Shown: positions 7,511-18,000 of the stretch, one piece after another | Position numbering within the stretch: the stretch's first letter is position 1 | Layout of the letters: each line of letters starts with the position of its first letter | NCBI GenBank assembly: GCA_965247375.1 | Contig: CBDFHU010000092.1 | Location: forward strand, 62,001-126,000 | Direction: 5' to 3' | Length of the DNA: 64,000 nucleotides | Source: Arsenicibacter sp965247375 | Lineage (GTDB): Bacteria; Bacteroidota; Bacteroidia; Cytophagales; Spirosomataceae | The notes under the pieces: generated by a model | The model's database searches: none | What the model was told of the DNA's origin: nothing | The model's input: only the letters and a program-made list of their open reading frames with translations | Position numbers and translations under genes: made by a program

Positions 7511-9448
7511 ATGAAATTCCATTACCGCCGACATGTACATCCTGTCGTAACTGCCAGCTGTACTCAGCTATATATACGACTATTATTTTTTTTCTTCACA
7601 GCAGTCTTCGGGCAGGCTGCCGCACAGATGCGGCCGATTATCATCACCGATCAGCAGGGAACATATGTGCTGGATGGCCATGCAGATATGCTGAACTCTC
7701 CGGTTACTGTCGACAGGATTGTTACTCAGTTCTCATTGTTTAAGCCGTTCGCAGCCAATGATATGACGATTGGAAGCAGCCGGCAAAATGTGCATTGGGT
7801 ACGTTTCACTGTGCGTAACGAGTCAGACGAACACGTTTACAGCCGGGTAACCTATGGCGGTTTTTCGCGGGTTGACTTGTACGAATGGGATGGGAGAAAG
7901 GCTGTACTAGTCGGTAAGGGGGGGATGGATGTAACTGTTGGCGAATTATATATGCCGCAGACAACAGCCATTATTCCGCTGCTTTTAGAGAGGCATCAAC
8001 AGAAAACGTATCTGGTCCGCACGGAGCGGGTCTGGACGAAACAGAGCCCGCTTATCCTCTATACCGAAAGCAGCCTTATCGGTGATTCACAGCTATTTAA
8101 TATTACCGCAGGGTTGTTTTTAGGGTATGTCTTTGCCATAACGGTTTATATACTGATTGCCTGGTTTCTGAGCCGCGAAATTAGCTATGTGTTTCTTTTC
8201 TCGCACTTTATGATGCAGTTACTCCAGAATCTGGTTGGAAGCGGGCTTATTCCTGGTTATGTTGACTTACCAGTTACAGATAGCAATGTATTTGTACTGA
8301 TTCTGACTATTGGCGGTCTTACCTCTAATATGTTTCTGCGCCGCTTTCTGGAGATTGACCGCTACGGAAATCGTTTTATCCACGCTGGTTACAGATTAAA
8401 TTGGTATGGTTATGCCATTATGGGAGGTCTTTCACTGGTATTTCCGGATCAGATACTGGATTGCATAGCTCCTTACAGCTTTATCTCGTTATGTTTAGTA
8501 ATTTATTCGGACATTTACATCCTGCGTAAGGGCTTCAAGCCTGCTAAATATCTTTTGCTATCCCATAGTATTCCGTTATTAGCGATCCCATTTGTCTTGG
8601 TTCAGGTATTGGGCTATTCAAACTTTGACGGACATTATGTGGCAAGTAGCTTACTAATGCTGTCGCTGACCGGTCATGCCTTTACCGTCGGTTATAAAGT
8701 GAGGCTGTTCAAAGACGAAGCCGAAGCACTGATTCTGGAACAAAACCAGAAGCTGGAAGGTATTGTGGCCGAGCGGACCAGAGAACTGTCGCTGGAGCGG
8801 GACCGGGCCGATGTGCAGTCGGAACGCCTTAAACTGGCCCTCCGCGAACTGAACCACCGCGTCCGGAACAACCTGGCGGTAGTGTCGAGTCTGCTCAAAT
8901 TACAGAGTAATACCATTGATCCCGACAAAACAAAGCAGGTTTTTGCCGAAAGCCGGCAGCGGGTCGATGCCATGGCCCTGATCCACCAGCAACTGTATCA
9001 GTCAGAAGAACTGACAACCATCGACGTGCCGGTTTTTGTCACCAATCTGGTGCAGGTATTGTCCGACGCCTATGGCTATACGCCGGAAACGCTGCAGGTA
9101 AATCTCCGGCTGGACCCCGTTATTCTGCCCGTCGAAAAAGCGGTTCCGCTCAGTCTGCTGCTGAACGAGGTACTGACCAATGCCTTTAAATACGGATTAA
9201 CCCGGGCCGCTGAGCCGGTGCTCCACATTACCCTGCAAACGGGTGAAGAAGACATCCGGCTCGACATTACTGATAACGGGCCGGGTATTGACCTCGCTGT
9301 CTGGCAGGCGAAAACCGGCTCATTCGGCCGCCGGTTGATCGATGGCCTGACCCGGCAGCTAAAAGGCAGTTTTACCATCGACAATCAGGCCGGAACAACG
9401 TTCCGGTTTACGTTACCCATACATCAGGACTTGCTTGTACTTGAATGA
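7511..9448 (+). CDS. 7TMR-DISM sensor histidine kinase (HisKA_2 type)
   Basis: This is a 645-residue membrane sensor kinase. It has a signal peptide ending near AAAQ (residue 39), then an extracytoplasmic beta-rich domain of the 7TMR-DISMED2 kind (about 45-185). Seven membrane spans follow (about 195-400), then a coiled coil (about 405-440). The phosphoacceptor segment ELNHRVRNNLAVVSSLLKLQ has His449. The ATPase domain shows NEVLTNAFKYG (about 552-562) and DNGPGI (588-593). HisKA_2 kinases with this H-box phosphorylate a partner receiver. The stop overlaps the start of the next gene (ATGA at 9445-9448), so the two are translationally coupled. DISMED2 domains are thought to bind carbohydrates. 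The ligand is unknown. Confidence 0.9.
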   Translation: MKFHYRRHVHPVVTASCTQLYIRLLFFFFTAVFGQAAAQMRPIIITDQQGTYVLDGHADMLNSPVTVDRIVTQFSLFKPFAANDMTIGSSRQNVHWVRFTVRNESDEHVYSRVTYGGFSRVDLYEWDGRKAVLVGKGGMDVTVGELYMPQTTAIIPLLLERHQQKTYLVRTERVWTKQSPLILYTESSLIGDSQLFNITAGLFLGYVFAITVYILIAWFLSREISYVFLFSHFMMQLLQNLVGSGLIPGYVDLPVTDSNVFVLILTIGGLTSNMFLRRFLEIDRYGNRFIHAGYRLNWYGYAIMGGLSLVFPDQILDCIAPYSFISLCLVIYSDIYILRKGFKPAKYLLLSHSIPLLAIPFVLVQVLGYSNFDGHYVASSLLMLSLTGHAFTVGYKVRLFKDEAEALILEQNQKLEGIVAERTRELSLERDRADVQSERLKLALRELNHRVRNNLAVVSSLLKLQSNTIDPDKTKQVFAESRQRVDAMALIHQQLYQSEELTTIDVPVFVTNLVQVLSDAYGYTPETLQVNLRLDPVILPVEKAVPLSLLLNEVLTNAFKYGLTRAAEPVLHITLQTGEEDIRLDITDNGPGIDLAVWQAKTGSFGRRLIDGLTRQLKGSFTIDNQAGTTFRFTLPIHQDLLVLE

Positions 9449-10215
9449 CAACCTCAGCTATTAAGATTTTACTAATTGAAGATGAATTTATTCTGGGCAT
9501 GGACCTTGCCGATACCCTTGCCGCCGAGGGCTATACGGTGGTGGGCGTTGCCGAAGAGTATTCGACAGCACTCGCGCTGTTTCAGGAGCACACACCAGAT
9601 CTTGTCCTTTGCGATGTACAGATTCAGGGCCCGTTTGATGGGATTACGGTGATCCGGAAGCTAAGTGCTATCCGCGCCTTTCCGGTCATTTACCTCACCG
9701 CGTTTACGGACGCCGCGACGTTCAGCAACGCCAAAGAAACCCGGCCGGCGGCTTTTCTGGTGAAACCGTATCAATTATCGACCCTCAGAACGTCGATTGA
9801 ACTGGCCTTGCATCAGTTTGCACAGGATACGGCTTTGCCGGCAGCAAATCAGGCGTCTGCCGCCGGAGACGTGGCCCTCAGCCGTGATAGTATCCTGCGG
9901 ATCGACGACTATATCTTTATCAAAAAAGACGGCCGGTTTGTCAAACTGGCGCTGGCCGACATTCTCTGTATCATTGCGGAAGGCAACTACGTGATGATTA
10001 AACTACCGGCGACGCGCCACCTGCTGCGGTTATCACTGGGTACGTTTCTGGAAAAGGTAAACTGGCCGAGATTGGTCCGGATACACCGGTCCTATGCCGT
10101 CAACGTAGCTAAAGTCGATCATTTTACAGAAACGGATGTCTCCGTACTGGATCAGACCTACCCGGTCAGCCGCCAGTTCCGCGATGATTTTCTGCGTAGT
10201 TTTATGATCCGGTAA
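9445..10215 (+). CDS. LytTR-family response regulator
   Basis: This is a 256-residue protein. The receiver domain spans 1-125 with acidic pocket EDE (12-14), phosphoacceptor Asp57 in LVLCDVQI, Thr85 and Lys107 in FLVKPYQ. A linker leads to a LytTR DNA-binding domain (about 150-255), recognisable from DYIFIKKDGRFVKLALADI, EGNYVMI and RIHRSYAVNVAKVD. It overlaps the kinase gene by 4 bp and is its obvious partner. LytTR proteins bind short direct repeats upstream of target promoters. The surface operon starting at 10353 and the divergent lectin gene are natural candidate targets, by position only. Confidence 0.92.
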   Translation: MTTSAIKILLIEDEFILGMDLADTLAAEGYTVVGVAEEYSTALALFQEHTPDLVLCDVQIQGPFDGITVIRKLSAIRAFPVIYLTAFTDAATFSNAKETRPAAFLVKPYQLSTLRTSIELALHQFAQDTALPAANQASAAGDVALSRDSILRIDDYIFIKKDGRFVKLALADILCIIAEGNYVMIKLPATRHLLRLSLGTFLEKVNWPRLVRIHRSYAVNVAKVDHFTETDVSVLDQTYPVSRQFRDDFLRSFMIR

Positions 10216-10228
10216 GAAGGCGGAAAAT

Positions 10229-10269
10229 GCATCCGGCAACGCGTAGAACCCCTCATTGTTGCCGGGTGC
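10229..10269 (+). terminator. Hairpin after the two-component genes
   Basis: Arms 10229-10240 and 10258-10269 pair over 12 bp with one G-U. No U-run follows, so termination is uncertain. It could be a boundary between the regulator genes and the surface operon. Confidence 0.35.
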
Positions 10270-10352
10270 GTAGTTGTCCGGTCATACATTTATCCGATTG
10301 ATTGCCTTTGGTTGCGGGAGTAGCTTTGTCAGAGTATGTAAACGCTCTGTCT

Positions 10353-12074
10353 ATGCGCTACGTTTTACAGCCGGTTTTAATAACGGTATGGTTGCTGGTG
10401 GCTGGTTCCGGCCGGGTGGCGGCTCAGGCAACACCGGATTCGACCGGAAAGACCCCGAAGAAGTCGTCACCCGTGAAGGTGTCGGGCGGACTGAATGCCT
10501 ATGCCGGTCTGTATATGGCCAGCGGTATTGAAGGCCGCAACCAGCCCTCACCGTTCGGCATCAGCGGGAACGTAACGGTCAGCCTGCCGGGCGGTATTGC
10601 GCTGCCGTTTTCGGCCGTACTGGGGAATCAGGGGACGAGTTTCCGGCAGCCGTTTAATCAGTTCGGGGTGTCGCCAACCTATAAATGGGCGACGGTACAT
10701 GCCGGTTACCGGAATGTCAACTTTTCACCGTTTACGCTGGCCGGCCACACGTTTCTGGGCGGCGGCGTTGAACTGAATCCCGGTAAACTGAGATTGGGAG
10801 CGGTGTACGGGCGGTTCAATAAGGCCATTGCGTCTACCCTCGCCGAACCGGATGTCATTCCGTCCTATAAACGGACGGGGTATGCCGTTAAAGTCGGTTA
10901 CGGTACGTCCGGCAACTACGTTGATCTGGTCATGCTGCGGGCTGCCGACGATTCGACGTCCATTCAGTCGGTTGCGCCAACAGCAGCGCAGACGGTCAAG
11001 CCGGCTGAAAACCTTGTCGTTGGGGCTACCTCGCGGCTGCTTATTCTCAAACACATTACCGTCGAGCTCGACGCGGCCGTCAGTGCCTACACGCGGGATG
11101 TGCGGGCCAGTGAGGTCTCGGCCGAAGGAAAATCCCCGCTGGTACGCTTTTTCGGTCAGTTGTTTACGCCCAGGCTATCGACCCAATTGACGCAGGCAAC
11201 GCAGGCCGCGCTGGGCTACAAAGGTAAAAACGCGGGTATCAAGCTCCAGTACAAACGGATCGACCCGAATTTCCAGACGATGGGGGCCTACTACTTTCAG
11301 TCAGATATTGAGAGTTACGCCGTGGCCCCGAACCTGTCGGTATTAGAGGGCAAACTCCGGTTATCAGGCAGCTATGGGGTACAGTTCGACAATCTGGGCC
11401 AGAACAAAAATGCCCGGACCGGCCGGAAAATCGGCTCGCTGGTGGTGAGCTATAATCCCGGCACCAAATTCGGCCTTGACCTCCAGCTGACCAACTACGG
11501 CATCAGCCAGCAGGCGGGTATCCGTCCGCTGATTGATACCCTGAAACTGGCCCAGAACAACCTGTCGGCCACTACCAACCTGCGCTACACCCTTCAGAAG
11601 GAAGAAGTCATGCAGGTATTTACCCTGACGACAACCTATCAGAAACTAAGCGATCTGAACGCCAGCACGGCGGGACAGACCGAGAATACGAATATTAATC
11701 TGAATCTGGGATACTTTTATCAGCAGACAGCGACAGGGTGGGGTGTTAATGGCATGGTGTCATACACCGAAACGCAGTTGCCGGTGGCCGTGGGTGCCGA
11801 AAACCGTCTGGTCCGGTTTTTCGGCCCCACCATCGGCGCTACCCAGTCGTTCCTGAAAAATAAACTGACGACCTCCCTCAACGGCAGCTACCTCGTTAAT
11901 CAGCAGTCGGGCATTATGGGCAAGGTCATTAATGCATCGGCCAACGCCGGCTACCAGATTGCAAAGCGGCAGACCCTGAGCCTGTCGCTGCTCTATCTGA
12001 ACTCAAACACTGGTATTGCTTCACAAACCTTCAACGAATTCCGTGGGAACCTTGGTTATGGCATCACGTTCTAA
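10353..12074 (+). CDS. Outer-membrane beta-barrel-like protein (first gene of TANFOR surface operon)
   Basis: The start at 10353 places a signal peptide directly at the N-terminus (MRYVLQPVLITVWLLVAGSGRVAAQ). The upstream ATG at 10302 adds 17 residues that do not look like a leader. The mature part of about 550 residues alternates polar and aromatic residues in strand-like stretches (for example YKWATVHAGYRNVNFSPFTLA) and ends in an aromatic strand (FRGNLGYGITF), as in outer-membrane beta-barrels. No named family is recognised. It is followed, with a small overlap, by the giant TANFOR gene. A role as outer-membrane anchor or pore for the surface proteins downstream is inferred from position. 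Confidence 0.65.
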   Translation: MRYVLQPVLITVWLLVAGSGRVAAQATPDSTGKTPKKSSPVKVSGGLNAYAGLYMASGIEGRNQPSPFGISGNVTVSLPGGIALPFSAVLGNQGTSFRQPFNQFGVSPTYKWATVHAGYRNVNFSPFTLAGHTFLGGGVELNPGKLRLGAVYGRFNKAIASTLAEPDVIPSYKRTGYAVKVGYGTSGNYVDLVMLRAADDSTSIQSVAPTAAQTVKPAENLVVGATSRLLILKHITVELDAAVSAYTRDVRASEVSAEGKSPLVRFFGQLFTPRLSTQLTQATQAALGYKGKNAGIKLQYKRIDPNFQTMGAYYFQSDIESYAVAPNLSVLEGKLRLSGSYGVQFDNLGQNKNARTGRKIGSLVVSYNPGTKFGLDLQLTNYGISQQAGIRPLIDTLKLAQNNLSATTNLRYTLQKEEVMQVFTLTTTYQKLSDLNASTAGQTENTNINLNLGYFYQQTATGWGVNGMVSYTETQLPVAVGAENRLVRFFGPTIGATQSFLKNKLTTSLNGSYLVNQQSGIMGKVINASANAGYQIAKRQTLSLSLLYLNSNTGIASQTFNEFRGNLGYGITF

Positions 12075-15000
12075 CGCCCGCTGTTCGGGATTTACAATCC
12101 CGAACCACCTGAAAGCGGATTTGCAATCCGCGCTTCGCTGGCTGTTGATCAGCTGTGCCCTGCTGGTGTCGGCCGTAGCAGTGGCACAGACCTTTCCGCT
12201 ACAGATTCAGGTTAATGTGGTACCGCCCTATAGTGCCTATTTACAGGATTACGCCGGAGCGGGTCAGCAGGTCCGGATTGTGATCATCAACACCAGCCAG
12301 ACCACGTATCAGGTCCGGCTGACGGGTCAGCTGACCGGCGATAACGGGGTCGAAATCCGGACATCGGCCAACTACCGGCCGCTGCGTCCGGTGACGGTAC
12401 CGCCCGGCCAGAAACTCCTGACCCGGGCCGATCTGGAGGGCCTGTTTGACCTGAATCAGATCGAGGTGGCAGGTATCGACAAGGCCCGGCTGGCACAGGG
12501 ACTGCCGTTGCCTGACGGGTTTTACCAGCTTTGTGTACGTGCGTATAATGAGGGCCGTTCAGCGACGGGCGCAGCCTTATTCGGGCAGCCGTTATCGGCC
12601 GATTTCCCGATTGGCTGCTCGGCCCCGATTCAGGTGCGGGCTGTTGAACCGCCGATTCTGGTGGCTCCGCTCTGCGATGCCGAAGTGGTGCCGACCAACC
12701 CGCAGTCGCTGGTGTTTACCTGGACGCCGCCGGTCGGCGTCTCGCCGGCACAGGTTGAGTACACGCTCCGGATTGTTGAGCTGCCGCAGGTGAATATAGA
12801 CCCGAACGTTTTTATTGATGCCGTAGCGTTGCCCAGATCGGGTGCCGAGGTGCGTAATCTCCGTACCGGTACGTTCCTGTACGGGCCGACACAACCGCCG
12901 TTGACGGTTGGCAAGCGGTACGCCTGGCGCGTACAGGCCATCGACCGGAGCAAAAAACTGAATTTCCTGAACGACGGCAAAAGTCCGGTGTGTGTGTTTA
13001 CGTACGGCAGCGGGCCGGTCGGCAACCTTAAACCGGGCATAGAAATCGCCCAGACACCGATTGTGCCGATACCGGGCCTGGGCGGTACAAGCAGTCAGCC
13101 GGAGGGCAAAACGGCGGTTGCCTACAAATCCAACCCGATTGATGCAACATGTTCCTGCAAATACACCGTTTCAGATAAAACCGTAAATAACAAGCCGGCG
13201 CTGGAAGCGGGTAAGGCCACTATCGCCGGTTTTCCGGTAACGTTCCTGAAGACCGCCGACGGCGTAAAAGAGGTAAACGGGGTACTGACCGGAAACGCGA
13301 CAGTCCCCATGCCGCTGGTAAATAATGCCTATTTCAAGTTGCGGGTAGAACTGGTTAATGTGCAGTGCAACGCGGCGGGCGAGGTGATCAGCGGGTATAT
13401 TCAGGCGATCCGCAGCGGTGATTTTCCGGGCATTTTACCGAAGGCCAGTAAGCCGGCACTCGAACCGCCTAAAATGCCAGAGATCAGTACCGCTAACGCG
13501 GATAGCGTCGGGAGCCAGATTCAGAAACTGAGTGACCAGATGAAGGCACTCCCCGGGCACCTGTTGTCGCAGGCAGGCGAAGTTGCCAAAAGCGTTGGCA
13601 TGGAAGTTCCGTTCGGCATTGACAAGAAAATCGGGCCGGTCAGCTCCAATATTGCCATTACCGATGTGTTTTTTACACCTGAAGATGCCTGGCTGAATGC
13701 AACCACCTTTATTGAGTCGCCCGGGCTGAGTGCGCAGTTCAACGGCATTCCGCTGGCAGCTTATCACCTGTGTATTAAGCCGGACGGCACCTGTGGCGAT
13801 AAAATTCTGTATCTGGCGAAAGACATGCCGGCATCCAGCCTGCTGAGCCTGAAAGGCGGGGCGGTTGCCTTTAAGTCGTTGCAGGACCGGGTAACGTATG
13901 TGGTCTTTGACGGGGAGGGTTTCAAGAGCATGCATATTGCAGCAGGGCTGAAACCGCCTGGTCTGCACCGGGCAGACGACGGGAACGACCTGGAACTGTT
14001 ACTGACGTCTACCGTTGATACGCCGGACTTCAACAACTGGAGCGCCGATGTCACCTTCGATGATTTTTATGTCAGCAGCCTCAAGGATTATGTCTTTTCG
14101 ATGACAGATGCGAATGGCAACGTCACCAAAGGAACGTACGATAACAGCGAAAACGACAATCCGAATGGTTTCCCCGCAGACTATACAAATATGGGTAATC
14201 TGTGGAAAGGGATCTATTTCCCGCTGCTTCAACTGAAACTCGGAGGCGTTTTTGCCAAACTCAATAAGCAGGGGAAGCCACTGACCGGCGGTGTTCAGAA
14301 ACTGCTTTATGATGCGCAGAACGGGTTTAGCGGTAAAATATTCCTCCAGAATGTGCTTACCCTGGGCGACGGCCAATTAAAGAGCTGGGGACTTTCGGTT
14401 GACGAAATCACCGGAACGTTCGTCAACAGTGAATTTAAGGAAGCCAACATGCGGGGCGGGATCGGTCTGCCTTTGTTCAAAAAAGACGATGGAACCCCTT
14501 CTCTGTTATCCTATTCGGCAACCATTGCCAATAATCCGAATAGTACAGACCTGACATTCAATGTGAAGCCGTCTGATAATATGCACGTTGACGTCTGGCG
14601 GGCAGATTTACAGGTAAACAGTGATTCTCACATCGATATTAAATACGTCGGCGGCAGTTTTTCGGCAAAAGCTAATTTTAACGGAAAGCTGGATGTCGAT
14701 ATCAGTATTGCCAAAATTACCGCCTGTTCGTTTGAAGAGCTGGCCGTGATGACCGATGCGCCGTATTTCAGCCTGAAAAACCTTTCCTTTAATTCCCCGC
14801 AGCGGTACCTTGGCGCAGAAGGCGACAGCGGTTTCCCGCTTACACTGACAAATGTCGGTTTGCTGGAGCCTGTAGCGCCTAAAAACCTGAAGAATGGTCA
14901 GATCGCGAAGGATCTGGGTTTTACCGGAAACCTTGATCTGGCCGATGGCTACGCGCTGAAGGGGTCAACAACAGCCCGTCTACGGTTTACCGTCGGGGCC

Positions 15001-18000
15001 AAATGGGAAGACTGGGGGTACAACGACTTTCTGATCGATAAAATTAATGTTGATGGAAAGATCGGGCCGGTCGGGGTGAATGCAAACATTGATTTTGTAC
15101 GGGATGATCCCAAATGGGGTAATGGCTTCTACGGAGATGCTACGCTCAATGTCGGGTTTGCATCGGGCCTGAAAGTCCAGGCGCGGTTTGGCCGGACAAC
15201 GGGCGCTCAGGGGTACAAGTATTATTTTGTCAGTGGTGTCGTTCCCTTGCTGACGCCAATCGCGCTGGGTACTACGGGCTTGTTTCTGAAGGCGTTCCGG
15301 GGGGGGTTATACAAGAACGTCAATCAGGTTGTAGACACCAAAAAAGGAACGGTTACGCTTACGCCTAACCCGAAAGCCCTGGGTTTACAGGCGGGCGTAA
15401 TTATGGGAACGCCGATCAAGGGGAGCTTGCTGAACCTGGACGGCACGCTGACCGTTGAGTTCAATCCGATGCAGATAACGATTGATGCGGCGGCTTATCT
15501 GCTGCACAGTAATGAACCGCCGACCTATACCAATCCGCTGGCTACCGGAAAGGCGCTGATTAACATCAACATCACCGAGAGTACATTCAGCGGGGATCTG
15601 AACCTGAAAGCCCAGCAGTCGTTGGCTGACTTTTCGGTAACAGGAACGGTGCCGGGGAGTATTTACCTGAACTGGAGTAACGGGGATTTCTATGCCGCTC
15701 TGGGGAATCCGAATGGTGCCCGCGTCGATCTGAGTTTAATGGCCGGAGGGGCCGAACTCTTCAAAATGAATTCGTACTTCCTGATGGGCAGTTATGTGCC
15801 GAAGGATGTATTCGGGGTACTGCCACCGCCTCCGTATGGGATTCCGGCGGATATGCTACAGCGGTTGCATTACAAACCGTCAGAAGTATTTGCGGGCAGT
15901 AAAAACGGGGCGGCGCTGGCCTTTGGCGCTTTTACCGGGGTTGGTACGCTGGACAAGCCTGTCGAGAATTCATTCGGGCCTTTTGTGTTTGAATATTCCA
16001 TCGGGATGGGGTATGATTTTGTACTCAAACAGGTCGGCCCCTGCGCCAACTACAGTACGCCGGGGTTCAACGGGTGGTATGCCGTAGCCCAGTTATATGC
16101 CTATCTGGGGTTTGCACTCAGCATAGACGTGGATCTTTGGTTCTATGAGGGCCGGGTAGAAGCCCTCAGCGGGCAGGCGGCGGCTTTGCTGCAGGCCGGG
16201 ATGGTAAACCCGATCTGGTTGCAGGGGAGTGTCATGTTACGCTACAGGGCATTGGGAGGTCTGGTCCGTGGCAGTTGCTCTGCCCATGTTGAATACAATA
16301 TCAAGAATCAGTGTATTCCGAAGGAGCTACCGATTGATCCGTTCGGGGATTTACCGCTGATTTCTACGCTGTTGCCCGACGGCGATAAGGATGCATCGAT
16401 CATGTCGCCTTTTTATGCGGAATTCAACTTCCCGGTAGAAACAAACATTGACGTGGATTCAACTGATAAGGCGGGGCATGTGCTGAAAACGCTCACCTTC
16501 CGGATTGTCTACAAGGCCGGCATGCAGTTTCTGGCTAAACCAAAGTCGCTTGGCGGAAATTACAATGCGTTTAAAGACTGTATCAATGACGACAGCGGCC
16601 GGTTACGGTACGGCAAAAGTGAAGACGGAGACGATAATTACACCGCTACGTTTTACCGGAACTCTGCCCTTGCGCCGGAAACAGACTACAAACTAACGCT
16701 CGGATTAGTTGCCCTCCGCCGCGAGCCGGGCGGTGCGTTCAAGGAGTTCAAAACGAAAGATGGTAAAGTAAAGGAAACGGTCATGGAAGTCTCGTTCCGG
16801 ACCGGTAAGTGTAATACGACGTTGACCCGCGAGGGCAACAACAAGACGGTTGCCTATTCGTATCCTTTTGAGGGGCAGCGCTACTTTATGAAAGGAGAGA
16901 ATAAGCCGACGTTTATTGAGTTTATGGCGAAAACCTGCTGCATTGATAATCTGGACAATACGGCGGATTTTAACCTGAAAGTGCGGCTGACACCGGGTTT
17001 CGGCGGATCATTTAACACGAACACTAAGGCTGGTGCGATTCTGCTGGATGCCAAATTTGTTGACAAACTGCACGTCACCTATGACATGTCGCAGGCAGTG
17101 CTGAAAAACAATCAGCTATACCGGTTCGAGTTAGTCCGTGTACCGACCGCGAAGTACATCAAGGAACAGGAAGCCATATTAGCCGAAATGAAAAAGAAGG
17201 CAGCTGCCAAAAATTTCTATGTGGCGACCGGATGGATGAACTCCGGCGGAACAGGAAGCAACAACAGTGGTGTAATCACAGCAAACGTTGGCGCCGGCAC
17301 CGGCCAGTTGTTTGATCTCAATGGTTCTGGCGGAGGTTCCGGTTCAGGTTCCGGTAAGGCCGTGATGGCAGGAAATATCGGTCAGCAGGCAAGTATCGGC
17401 GGTCAGGTTACGGCAGCATCCGTTAACACGAAGGCAAATGCTGCCATTGGCTCTTACCTGGACAAAAAACCGGAAATATACAGCGACGGTACGAGTGTGG
17501 TACAGGTAGATCTCTCAAAAACAGGTAAAAGCAACAAGCTGGTCCGGCTCTACGATTATCAGCAGGATTATGACATCGGTAAAAAGCTGGAACAGGTACT
17601 CTATACTTATTACTTCCAGACCAGCAAATTCAACACGCTGAGCGAAAAGCTGGCTATGGTTGCCTTTAATTCATTGCAGGAGGAAAAGGTAATTCCGCTG
17701 CCGGCCTATACCAGTACACTGGCTGATAATATGTACATCATCCCGATGGGGACAAGCGAAAACTTCGACACCTATGAGGTGCGTTCGAAAGACCTGGGTA
17801 ACGGGAAGTTTTTACCATCGCTGATCGGGTTAAAGGTTGACTGGAACAGCAATGCCTGGTTTAAGGATTTCGTAAATCCCACGCTATCCATGATGAACTA
17901 TTTCAACTATCTGCCTGTAGGGAACAACGTGCCGGCCGTATGGAGTGCTGCTGATCGTTTATCACGGCAAATGGTGTACACAAACAGCTTGTTTGAAGGA

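Noticed and set aside
13435..14376. Open frames of 75-177 codons on the strand opposite the TANFOR gene
   Set aside because: They are shadows of a long, family-recognised gene, have no domain character and occur similarly opposite other GC-rich genes.
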